DNA from: Lateolabrax maculatus
Taxonomy: Eukaryota; Chordata; Actinopteri; Acropomatiformes; Lateolabracidae
DNA: 64,000 nt
Direction of reading: 5' to 3'
Assembly: GCA_031216445.1 (NCBI GenBank)
Contig: CM062200.1
Span: 2,989,501-3,053,500, forward strand
Shown here: in pieces, positions 13,001-21,859 of the stretch
Position numbering within the stretch: position 1 is the first letter of the stretch
Layout: the number at the start of each line of letters is the position of its first letter
Notes under the pieces: model-generated
Databases searched by the model: none
What the model saw: only the letters and a program-made list of their open reading frames with translations
What the model was told of the DNA's origin: nothing
Translations under genes and position numbers: made by a program

Positions 13001-13377
13001 GGGTTATTGTTCACAGCCATCTGAGGGTTTTCCATATTGTCAACAGAGAGGGGTTTACCTTTCACTGGGGTTCCCTCACCCCCCATTTGTCTGACAGGGG
13101 ACAATACCCCCACAGTTTTATTGTCTCCTTGAACTACTTCTGCAACAGTGGCACCGAGGGCAACTTTGCTTGTCATGTAACTCTGCTCTACGTCCCTTGA
13201 TTTGCTCGGGATCTCGCCCCCGTGCAGGTCGTGCACATCTATGACGAAGTCGCAGGACTCCCGCTTGAGGCTCACGGGGATCACGGTGGCGGCCCCGAAG
13301 TGCGTTTTGTCGAAGTCGATGGTGTCGGCGTCCTGCTTGAACCCGGTGTTTGGAAACAGCGTGGATCTCAGAGTCAT
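10014..13377 (-). CDS. msl1: Male-specific lethal 1 homolog (MSL complex scaffold)
   Basis: Eight coding exons on minus: 13377-12757, 12653-12454, 12339-12020, 11877-11813, 11720-11653, 10862-10738, 10615-10543 and 10104-10014. All phases close to give 520 residues, shorter than the human protein (614 as I recall). MSL1 scaffolds the MSL histone acetyltransferase complex: its coiled coil dimerises and binds MSL2, and its C-terminal PEHE region binds MOF/KAT8 and MSL3 for H4K16 acetylation in the nucleus. Seen here: the coiled-coil core LRQILLLQLDLIEQQQQQLQ leading into LLARIERMERRLQL; the conserved EDLPFMSTTEMYLCCW; SPKKEEEVA; the PEHE segment (LELDEKRRKRWDIQRIREQR, then VITPFLPVVAFGRPLPKL); and the C-terminus RSRCRIEVPKKHTPHRTCRK. 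The start MTLRS aligns with the mammalian MTMRS and has a good Kozak context (gccATGa). Whether this is the a or b teleost paralogue cannot be told. Confidence 0.95.
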
Positions 13378-13424
13378 GGCGAACACGACAGACTTCTCAT
13401 CCTGCACCGCCTCGGCGCTGCGAC

Positions 13425-13445
13425 TCAACCGCAGCTACCTCCCAT
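13425..13445 (-). other. msl1: Short upstream ORF in the msl1 5' UTR
   Basis: Within the start-codon exon, after a likely acceptor near 13470 (TTTGTTTTGCAG/cgg on minus), an ATG opens a six-codon reading frame (MGGSCG, then TGA) that ends 47 nt before the msl1 ATG. It could lower translation of the main ORF; this is inferred from position only. Confidence 0.5.
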
Positions 13446-13479
13446 GAGAAGTTCGCCGCCGCCGCCGCTGCAAAACAAA

Positions 13480-14110
13480 GACAAATAAAGACATGTCTGG
13501 GGTTACTGTCGCGTCTCGGGCGGGGGTAAAACACATACACCGACTACCAACACTTGCTCGCACCGAGGGACACAGAAACCCCCGGAGTGCGTCTGATCCC
13601 GGGCATCCTCCTCCGAAAAAAACCGGGCTGCAAATTCAAGCCACGCTACATTAGCACGGCGGCACAAACGTCCGGGCGCGAATTTGGACAGAAACTAGTC
13701 CGGTTAGAGACAACTAAATGCGTCACGGCGGACATTTGGGCGTGCGGGCGTCAGTGGAGACGGCGGAGGACTCGGGAGTGGCTGTGCGGGACGCTGGCAG
13801 CAGCCATTTCCTCCATTTTGGTTCTCGGCGGAATCATGAAAAACAATAACAGCTAGCTGGCCGGCTAACGGTCGCCGGCTTTAACCAAACAAAACGCGGC
13901 GTTAGTTCATCAGGACCGAGCCCAGACTGTCCCACACCGCCCAGGCGTCTTTTTACCCGCACATATGCGTGTGTTTCGGGCTTACCTCGACTATAATTCG
14001 GGTCCACCTGCAACTGTCTTCATCTTCCCTCCTCAAGACTTGTTTTAAAGCGCCGAGGACTGCGCATGCGTAATTTGTTGGCTGGCCATGTCTTGTGTTT
14101 TGAAGGTTTT
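13480..14110 (-). promoter_or_regulatory. msl1: msl1 promoter region with non-coding first exon
   Basis: A CpG-rich stretch upstream of msl1. On minus, TCGAG/gtaagc near 13985 is a strong donor that would end a 5' UTR exon starting around 14040-14100, spliced to the start-codon exon near 13470. A CGCATGCG palindrome (NRF1-like) occurs near 14063. The exact transcription start is not determinable by eye. Confidence 0.5.
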
Positions 14111-14159
14111 GATCAGAAAGTTTCCAGCAGGAGGAGACAGAGATCAATATGTCTCTCTG

Positions 14160-15730
14160 CGGTTATGTAACGTACAGGTGGCTGCACCAAAGTACAGTTA
14201 AAACTTTATTATTCATATTTTGTTTTACTTTATACTGCATTTAAAGGTAGATATTGTACTTTTTACTCCACTAAATCTCTTTCAGAAACTACAAGCATAG
14301 GCTATTAGTCACTTTTCAGATGCTTTGATTATGTGAAAGTACTAATACCACACTGTGAAATACTCTGTTACAAGTAAAAGTCCTAGTTTGAGTAAAAGTA
14401 AAATTATGTAAGTATAATCAGGAAAATGTACTTAAAGTATTAAAAGTAGGCCTATAGCACCTTTCACACAAGTGCTTTACAGATGACAATAAATCAAATG
14501 GAGACAAGTGCACAGAAGAAATAAAAATGATAAAGCCAATAAGATAGATTAGGGTTAGTGTACTGTAAAATAGATAATAGTAATAGATAGATAAGTGTAA
14601 CTAGTATATATTTCATTTAGTTCTGATGAACAGTCAGTTATACATTTTTATGTATAACTTTATGTTGCGATTACATTATATTGGTCGGTTGAAAAACTAG
14701 AAAGAAAACATCCACATATTTGTGTTTCAGAGGAAAATAAACAAATAGGATTACACATTGGTGTGAGGCTGATATTATCATAATAATCAATAACCTATAG
14801 CTGCTATGACAGGAGGTTGAGAGTACATGAACAACTCCAGGGTCACTATTTCGTTGTAACAAATATTCTAACAATATCTTTTTTTTTATTTAACTAAAAC
14901 TATTAAAAACATCCAGTTAAAATTAATTCAAAAAAACAAATTATGTTGATATCCATGCTGATATAGATGAGGGGGTACTGTGGTGGCAGTCAACATTATT
15001 AAAAATACATTAAAATAATTCAAAAGAAAACCTTGTTGCATGAAATGTTTTTACATGAAAAATTACAAAATGGTAAATTTTCTGTTAATTGGGTCATTGA
15101 TTAATTAACTAGTCATTTCAGCTGTAAAGATAAGATCAGTTTTTAAAAAATGCTGAACTATCAAAGCTGAGGAAGACTTTGTGTTCAGCACTCTGAATGT
15201 TGCCATTGTGCATAATCAGTGCTTTAACTCTACTTTGAGTACATTAAGGTGCCAATACTTTTATACTTGCATGACGTTTACTTGTGATGGAGAATTTTAT
15301 TCTGTGTTATTGCTACTTTTGCCAAAGGAAAATAACACATTAAGCAGGTGTCATTTACTCAGAATATATGATAGAATCAGGCTTTCTGTAGGATTTTTTT
15401 TTCCCCAAGATAACCTTCAGTCAAACACCCTGATACTGAACATTTAGACCTTCACTTTACATCTTTATCCTCATGAATTATCAGCAAACCATTACTTCTT
15501 CATATGCTGCTAAAGTGCTACTTTTTCATTAGTTTAATGGTCCATGAATCTTTTCCTGTAGGTTGTTAACTCTGTAGGAAAGTTAAATGAATTCACTCTC
15601 TGCATACAGTGCCGCTTATCAGTAGTCACCTGTATGTGTGTGTGTATCATTAATGCTTTAATGTGCTGGAACTAAAATGTTTTTCTTGCTCACTTTCCTG
15701 CTATGACACATATTACCTCTGACAAAACTG
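14160..15730. other. Intergenic AT-rich region with repeats, no gene
   Basis: 14330-14450 resembles the 'agtaaaagtac' dispersed fish repeat also present near 16850 and 44340. 14455-14480 resembles the 'tagcacctttcacac' tail of another family, and 15050-15130 the gattaatc family. No exon-like ORF was found. Confidence 0.4.
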
Positions 15731-15819
15731 TTTAAAAGCCCATTTTCTGACAGCAACACACCAGGGCGAGTAGCTTGAGCATTTCTCACTGCCTGTTTTA
15801 GAGATATCTCCATTTAAAG
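15731..15819 (+). promoter_or_regulatory. gip: gip proximal promoter and non-coding first exon
   Basis: A TATA-like TTTAAAAG near 15731 is followed by a short leader ending at a donor (ATTTAAAG/gtaagg) near 15820. The next acceptor (TTGCTTCAAG) lies a few bases before the gip ATG at 15978. Vertebrate glucagon-family genes usually have such a non-coding first exon. Confidence 0.5.
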
Positions 15820-15977
15820 GTAAGGGAATATGCATTTAACTTGATTTAAACTACATTTTATGTTTAATCTTCCTCATCTGCTTTAAGACTACTGTCTTAG
15901 GTTGTGAAAGTAAATACATTATTCTTCATCAGCTGTCATTTAAGTCAAATTTTCCATCTTTTTGCTTCAAGGTCATC

Positions 15978-17677
15978 ATGAAGGGGCTGTCTGAACTGTT
16001 GGTTGTCTGTCTGCTGGGAGTGCTGCATGCAGAGGCAAACACTCAACCTGAAGAGATGGGGTGAGTCTCACAAGGCTAAATTATGCTTCAAATCAGCTTG
16101 TTTTCCTCAATAAACTGAAGGATTGATCAATTTTAAGATACGCTGAGATAAGAAAAGCCTTTATTGATCTGCAGATGGGAAGTTTAGGTTTTGCAGCAGC
16201 ACAAAGACACATAAAGTAAGAAATACTTTAAAGAAATATACTAAAAATACAATGAGAAGTATATAAAATAGGAATAATAAGAATAGGAATAAAAATAGAA
16301 ACTATTCAGTTCAGTTCATTTGAAAATTACAAGTAAAGAGTGACATAGTGGTGTGATTACAAGTTGGTATAGAACACATAAGAGTAATACCATTTATTAT
16401 GAAAGCGTACACCAGAATGAAATGCAATGTGATAAATAATACACTTAATGTTTGGCTGTATTAATATAGAAATATAACAGTAGGTGTGTAATATCTCAAT
16501 ATAAAATAGTATAACATAGTATAGTGCATGCATAAATAACAAATATAGTATAACATATAATCAAATATAAATCAATATTTGAATTTGGTGTAAACAGCAA
16601 CAAAACATTTATTTTGTAACACAAGGCTGTTGGTGATAATCCAGTGAATGATTTTTACTTCAGTCAATCGGTCAAACTTTATTTGTACAGCACCTTTCAT
16701 ACAGGTTAATGCAATGATTGTCAAATGATGATCATGATGATCACAATAGTTCCCAATTAATCTTCAGTCAAACAACTCATTGTCTCAACTCTACTTGTAA
16801 ATATTTTTATGTGTGAAAGTCGTAATTTTTTAAGTAACTAAAGCTGTCAGACTTTAATTGAAGTGGAGTAAAAAGTAAAATATTTCCCTCTGACATGTAG
16901 TGAAGTAGAAGAAAAATAGACGAAAATACTCTCCAGTACCTCAAATTTGTACTTACTTGAGTAAATGTACTTAGTTATTTACTTCTAAAGACATTTGTTC
17001 CTAAACCACTTAGTTAATTTAATGCTTTGTCTAAAGGTGCAGTCAGTTTTCTTATTCCCCTCAAATAATAGTGGTATAACATAGAGCTAAATAATTGATT
17101 ACTCAATTATTTTGATGATTGATTCATCGTTTAAGTTGTTTTTCAGCTTCTCAAATGTGAGGATTTGTTGTCTTTCTTTGGTTTATGTTTTTGTGAACTG
17201 AATATATTTGAGTTTTGACTGCTGGTCAGGCAAAACAGGACATTTAAAGATGTCACCTTGGGCGTTTGTAAATTGTTTTGGGGATTTATTTTTTAAAAGG
17301 TTGATACTGAGAATAATAATTAGTTGCAACTGTACTCGTGTGATTTTGGATTTGTGTCTTTAAAGTCTCAGTGGGGATGAGCAGCATGTGGGGAGAAGAT
17401 ACGCTGAGTCCACCATCGCCAGCGAAATCAGCAAAATCATGGATTCAATGGTGCAGAAAAACTTTGTCAATTTCTTGCTCAACCAAAGGGAGAAAAAGAG
17501 CAGGTAGGTCACCGAATGAGTGCAGCAGATTTCAAGCAAAAGCAGAAACAGCAGATTTATTTCAGTTATTCCTGCTCTCACAGGCCGGTTGTCACTGCAG
17601 AGGAGAAACCCGAGGACCGACTGTACAACGAGCTGCTGAAGCTCAGTCTGCACGGGAAGCAGAAGAGAAACATCTAG
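15978..17677 (+). CDS. gip: Gastric inhibitory polypeptide (GIP) precursor
   Basis: Coding exons 15978-16060, 17366-17503 and 17584-17677 join in phase to 104 residues. The precursor has a signal peptide (KGLSELLVVCLLGVLHAEA), a short propeptide ending in the dibasic Arg-Arg site, and the hormone starting YAESTIASEISKIMD and ending FVNFLLNQRE before Lys-Lys. This would release a peptide of about 31 residues, the length I recall for zebrafish GIP and shorter than the 42 of mammals. The Tyr-Ala N-terminus marks GIP rather than glucagon or GLP-1 and is a DPP4 cleavage site. Synteny agrees: human GIP is next to SNF8, and snf8 is downstream here after an insertion. GIP is secreted from intestinal endocrine cells to promote insulin release; its role in fish is less clear. 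Confidence 0.93.
16140..16560. repeat. Dispersed AT-rich repeat, family A (copy 1)
   Basis: Sits in the gip intron. Shares with 25065-25460 and 31790-32160 the ordered motifs 'gataagaaaagcctttattgatc' or its relics, 'cagcarcacaargaca', 'aataagaatagaa', 'agtgacatagtggtgtgatta', and a tail rich in 'atatagtataacata'. Consistent with a retroposon family; the exact family needs a repeat library. Confidence 0.55.
16665..17300. repeat. Cluster of dispersed fish repeats in the gip intron
   Basis: Three kinds abut: a 'ctttatttgtacagcaccttt' segment at 16675, an 'agtaaaaagtaaaat...tacttgagtaaatgtactta' segment at 16860-16990, and the gattaatc family at 17085-17300. All recur elsewhere in the window. 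Confidence 0.5.
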
Positions 17678-17896
17678 GTGTGATTTCCCCTGTTTCTATT
17701 GTATTAACTGATCCGTCCTGCCGTGTTTAATTTCACGTCTCCCTTATTGTTCTCAGGCTTCAACGAGGTGCAGGGATGCTCGTCAACTCATGATTCTTCT
17801 GATGCCTCTTTCTGACACTTTTAAAGCTGCGACTGATGTGAATCTTGTGTGTTTAGTGATTATTTGTCCTGTATAACACAAATCATCCCACAGATA

Positions 17897-17902
17897 AATA
17901 AA
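17897..17902 (+). terminator. gip: Polyadenylation signal AATAAA, probably gip
   Basis: AATAAA in GATAAATAAACTG, about 220 nt after the gip stop. The 3' UTR may include one further intron, since a TTCTCAG acceptor-like site occurs near 17757. Confidence 0.5.
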
Positions 17903-18554
17903 CTGACTGAAAACTGTGTAACAGTAATGTAATTTTTGAATAATATACCAGTATATAAAGTTTGAAATACTGTAGATCAGTAGTGCAAAGTTATTTATAT
18001 TCAAATGTACAACACACTACAGGCAAAAAACATTGTTTTTTCATGCAGGGGTCAATTTTGAGATTTTGGGCTATTTTACCCTTTCAGCCAACTACAAAAT
18101 GAAAAAAAATAAAAACTGTGCTTTTAAGGTTTCTACAGTGAGGGAGAAGGAGGATCACATAAAGAAAGAGCTAAAGTAGGGAAAACATTGTACTTTGTTG
18201 TATTTTTTATTCTTTTCAAAGTAATGTCCAGATGAATGCAGGGCCATGAAAAGTGAAATTTTGTTTCTCAATTCTTGTACATTTTCATTTATGTTCATGG
18301 ATTCCAGTAGTTCCTATTTGCTTCGTGACCTCTTGAAACAAATTAATATTTCTTGGTTTAAATCATTTTAAAAAGGCCTTAAAAGTGATCTGCTGTTCAA
18401 CTTAAAAATGAAATGAATTGAATAATTATAAAATGATACACTGATATTATCCTTCAAACCCTCATTAAAGAAATAAACTTCTAATAAATAAACTCTGAAC
18501 TCATTTTGTAAGAATGACAAAGAAAATTGGTCCACTTCTTTAAATCTCCCTATA

Positions 18555-18568
18555 CTGCCCCCTTCTGG
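18555..18568 (-). promoter_or_regulatory. CTCF-like motif upstream of tandem copy 1
   Basis: The minus strand reads CCAGAAGGGGGCAG, matching 13 of 14 positions of the CTCF core CCASYAGRKGGCRS. The same 14 bases recur upstream of copy 2 at 26370-26383, within flanks that have otherwise diverged. Binding is inferred. Confidence 0.4.
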
Positions 18569-18746
18569 AGAAAGATCTCCCTGCTTATCTGAAACTTATA
18601 GAACTGCACTGGTCCTGGTTTTTGGATTATAATAACAGAAACTTTCGATAGATTTCATAAAACTTCTGTGACTTTTTGGAAAGTTCAACATTCATAAATC
18701 AACATTTATATATTTCATGTTTCCGTGTTTTTATTTAAAACCCAGT

Positions 18747-18945
18747 CACGTGTTCATGTGTTCATTAGTTTATTGCGTCTCCAGGGAAACAGAGACAACG
18801 TGACGTCACTCCGCGAGCCTGAACACGTTCGGCTTATTGTGGCTTTGATGTCTCGTGACGTCATTCGGCGATCAAAGGCACCGCAACGTTCCAACAGGCT
18901 GCAGGTCGCGAGACTATAAATAGGACCCGAATCCAGCGTTTAGGT
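18747..18945 (+). promoter_or_regulatory. Promoter of tandem gene copy 1: E-box, twin CRE, TATA
   Basis: Direct readings: an E-box CACGTG at 18747-18752, palindromic cAMP/ATF elements TGACGTCA at 18801-18808 and 18856-18863 (55 bp apart), and TATAAATA at 18915-18922. Transcription would begin near 18945, leaving a leader of about 70 nt before the ATG at 19018. Twin CREs plus a strong TATA box suggest an inducible gene; the inducing signal is not known. Confidence 0.65.
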
Positions 18946-19017
18946 CAGTTCAGATTTTTCAGAGCAGATTCACAGCGTTCAACGAGACCAACACAGCGAC
19001 CACACACAGCCCATACT

Positions 19018-21171
19018 ATGGAGACTACAAACCTCCCAGACAACATGGATCCCGCCCTTCCACTGGCCTCAACTGAGACCCTCCGCCCGCTCGTCCAGCT
19101 GTTCCTGGACAAGCTGACGGTGGTACAGTGGGTCAAGCTGGAATCCGGGTCTCTGGACAAAGACACAGAAAATGTCATAACTGACATTTGTTTGGATATA
19201 ATTAATATTGTATCCAAATACATTTATGAGGCAGTCAAACAAAGACTCACAGAGAGGAGTGACTTGAACTTGACACAAAGTCCTCTGAAATCATCTAGGA
19301 GCTCCTCTTCATCCAGTGGATCGCAGAAGAGCTTCACGATATCAGAAGACCAAGTGCAAGAGTGTCTGGGTGACACCATTTCAAGAACTTTTGCAAAGGT
19401 GATGGGCGTCCCGCAGGACACCCGTTGCCAGTCCATACAAGAGGTGACAGATATTGTGGTGAAGGAAGCCACGGAGAGAGTAAACTCCGAGCTCTCCAAA
19501 CGAGGTGGAAGCAGCGGAGGGAGCAGCGAAGGAGTGGAGCCGCTGGTCTCCAAGACTTCCACCCGCAGACTGAGAGCAATGGCAAAACATGTGGTGAAGA
19601 TACTCCAGAGATGCGCGGCAAAGATGATACGCACATCCGGATCGAGTAACGCCCACACAGATCAGCAAAGTCCCAAAGTGCAAGCTGATGCAGACGAGAC
19701 AGCGTCGGTCGAGTCGACAGAGCAGGACGAGGAGCCGGTTGAAACCGGGGAGTCCTGCCAGACCCCCGTCACTCCTCTGCATGAAGATGGCCAAAAAAAA
19801 GTTTCCTCTGGGGAAAGCTTCGTGGATACAACCACAGAAGCCATCAGACAGATCCTGGAGGAACAGATGGATGATTTCACCTCCATAGAATATAACGATG
19901 ACATTTCAGTGGAGGAATACGACCTTCTTGTGTTCAGCAACTCGCAAGACATAGATGAAGCGGCCTCTGAGATTGTCAGAGTTATATTAGAAGGACTTAA
20001 TTTGGAATCAGATGGCACACCCAAGGTGATATCTACATCAGAGGCCAAATCCAGCAAAGCATCCTGCTGGCAGAAGGTAGGAAGCAAAGTCAAGGCCTTT
20101 TTTATGCACAAATTTGCCAAGGAGGCCATCTTCAGCTTCGTGGCAAAGCTAAGAAGTAAACTTGACTGCTTCCCGCAAAAGAAGGACCAGCTATCAACCA
20201 AGCAGCTGATTGAGGGAGTGGATTGCCTGGTGGAGGACATGATCCCACCGGAGGAAGATCAGGAATGGATGGGCAGCACAGCTCAGGTGTGTCTCTATGA
20301 GAGAATCGCAAGAGACATCTCCAGAGGCCAGCACGAAGTCACCGCTAAGCAGCTGTGTGATATCGTGTACCACCACCTGAAACTCGGCAAGACACTCAAG
20401 GTCCACTGTATGGTCCAGATTCGGACAGAAGTGGACCTCTTCATGAAGCTTATGTGGAACTGGCTGAACCAGCAGGCACAGAAGCACAGGACAAAGCGGG
20501 ACCGCGTGACTGCTGCCATCAAGCAGATTGAGGGAGTAGTGGTAAATCTGCCAGTCAGTACAGCGAGCCCGTCGGAACAGGAGAATGACACTTTGACACT
20601 TGTGTCTGAAGCAGCACCAGCTTCTAGAACTGAGGAGCCGGTCATCAGTGATGAAGCTTTGATCACAGATGAGCCGGTCATCGGTGATGAAGCTTTGATC
20701 ACAGATGAGCCGGTCATCGGTGATGAAGTTGATGAAGCTGCATCAGAGCCCACAGCACACCCAGTCAACAAATGGGACAAACTGTGCTGCGTAATCACTG
20801 TGTCTGGGCTGGTTAATCGGATTCGGAAGAATCTGTACATTAATCCGTCCAGCGAAGCTGTTAAAACCACCATCACGACACTGAGCGAGATGCTCTGCAC
20901 AGAGATCGCGGGCTCTGACATTGCTGTCAAGCCTAGTGGCCGCCATATTAAAAAGACAGTCAAGGCCGTCCACAATGACCTGTGCAAGAAGACCCTCGGT
21001 GCAGAAGTTCTCGGGATGAGCCTGCTGTCACAGGATCCACTCATCTACGATTGTATTATACAGACTCTGAAAAGGCACCTGGTGACGCCACAAAAAGAGA
21101 GCTGCGTTACCAGGTTCCTCAAAAACACTTACAGGGTAATGGCCAAACCATTCACCGCCTGCTTCAAATAA
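19018..21171 (+). CDS. Unrecognised 717-residue protein, single exon, tandem copy 1
   Basis: A continuous 717-codon ORF directly behind a TATA/CRE promoter. I do not recognise the family and assign no function. No signal peptide or membrane segment is evident. There appear to be five repeats of a paired-helix module: first helices near 17-33, 107-128, 270-286, 391-408 and 611-630, partner helices near 49-76, 138-159, 312-328, 440-457 and 640-670. Basic, partly amphipathic stretches separate them (183-206; 348-384 with WQKVGSKVKAFFMHKFAKEA; 470-497; the C-terminus 695-717). Ser- and Glu-rich linkers occur at 88-103, 216-262 and 510-580. The linker at 543-570 holds a 12-residue repeat (DEALITDEPVIG) that copy 2 largely lacks. 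An intact frame in both copies argues that the protein is made. An intracellular helical scaffold or effector is possible but is only inference. Confidence 0.8.
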   Translation: METTNLPDNMDPALPLASTETLRPLVQLFLDKLTVVQWVKLESGSLDKDTENVITDICLDIINIVSKYIYEAVKQRLTERSDLNLTQSPLKSSRSSSSSSGSQKSFTISEDQVQECLGDTISRTFAKVMGVPQDTRCQSIQEVTDIVVKEATERVNSELSKRGGSSGGSSEGVEPLVSKTSTRRLRAMAKHVVKILQRCAAKMIRTSGSSNAHTDQQSPKVQADADETASVESTEQDEEPVETGESCQTPVTPLHEDGQKKVSSGESFVDTTTEAIRQILEEQMDDFTSIEYNDDISVEEYDLLVFSNSQDIDEAASEIVRVILEGLNLESDGTPKVISTSEAKSSKASCWQKVGSKVKAFFMHKFAKEAIFSFVAKLRSKLDCFPQKKDQLSTKQLIEGVDCLVEDMIPPEEDQEWMGSTAQVCLYERIARDISRGQHEVTAKQLCDIVYHHLKLGKTLKVHCMVQIRTEVDLFMKLMWNWLNQQAQKHRTKRDRVTAAIKQIEGVVVNLPVSTASPSEQENDTLTLVSEAAPASRTEEPVISDEALITDEPVIGDEALITDEPVIGDEVDEAASEPTAHPVNKWDKLCCVITVSGLVNRIRKNLYINPSSEAVKTTITTLSEMLCTEIAGSDIAVKPSGRHIKKTVKAVHNDLCKKTLGAEVLGMSLLSQDPLIYDCIIQTLKRHLVTPQKESCVTRFLKNTYRVMAKPFTACFK

Positions 21172-21308
21172 GGCTGCAGAGTATAATTAGCAGTCTTAGG
21201 GTGGGCGGGCGGGACAGACCTTTTTCACAGCACACATAAAGTCATGGCAGAAAAAAGCACCGTGCATGCTAAATCCTGCTGTGACAAGTCAAAATGTGTG
21301 ATTTGAAA

Positions 21309-21420
21309 AAGGTCTGTTGGGACCTGAGGTCCCACCTCATGTCCAGGTCCAGCTCTCGGCTACCAGCCTCAGTTCGGCTCGTAGCACAGAGAGTTGGACC
21401 TGGACGTGACGCGGGACTTC
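21309..21420 (+). other. Predicted long RNA hairpin in the 3' region of tandem gene copy 1
   Basis: A small palindrome at 21319-21333 (GGGACC-tga-GGTCCC) precedes a large hairpin. Arm 21338-21356 pairs with 21390-21408 over 19 bp, two of them G-U. An internal loop follows, then stem GCTAC/GTAGC (21359-21363 with 21381-21385), then AGCC/GGCT closing a seven-base loop at 21369-21375. It lies about 170 nt after the stop codon and would be within the 3' UTR. The same structure is kept in copy 2. Confidence 0.6.
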
Positions 21421-21459
21421 AGGTCTCTTACGGGGGCTTCACAGGTGCCTCAGTGTTCA

Positions 21460-21700
21460 ACACTGCGGCCTCCCAGCAAGAAGGTGAGGGTTCAGTTCTG
21501 GGCCTTGACCTTCTTACTGTGAGGAGCACACACATGCTCACTGTGTTGCCGTGGGTTTCCTCCGAGTTTTTCGGTTTCCCCCCACATTTTAAGTAGAAAT
21601 TAGAAATTTGAAAAATTTGAATTAGAAAAAAACAAACAAAAAACGAGGGTTTCCTCCGAGTTCTTCGGTTTCCCCTCACATTTTAAGTAGAAATTAGAAA
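21460..21700 (+). mobile_element. SINE-related segment with a duplicated tail, copy 1
   Basis: 'cactgcggcctcccagcaag', 'aaggtgagggttcagttctg' and 'gtgggtttcctccgag' match, in order, a tRNA-derived fish SINE I know in the form 'cactgtcgcctcacagcaag ... gtgggtttcctccgg...ccggtttcctccca'. The 'gtgggtttcctccgagttcttcgg' tail occurs twice (about 21547 and 21646), as it does in copy 2. Confidence 0.5.
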
Positions 21701-21859
21701 TTAGAAAAATTTGAATTAGATAAAATAAAATAAAAAAATTTAAATTACATTTCCGTTTGAAAATCTTTCTTTTCTCATTATTAGCTGCATTGATGCACAG
21801 CTGTAGATGTTTAATTCAGACTAAAATTAAGCCCTGGATTAAAACTGATGATCTTATTC

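Noticed and set aside
20295..21044. Long minus-strand ORF (249 codons) antisense to tandem copy 1, and similar ones at 19662-20240, 27644-28126 and 28322-28894
   Set aside because: Mirror frames of the plus-strand gene. Composition is low-complexity Ser/Leu and no promoter, splice or family evidence supports them.
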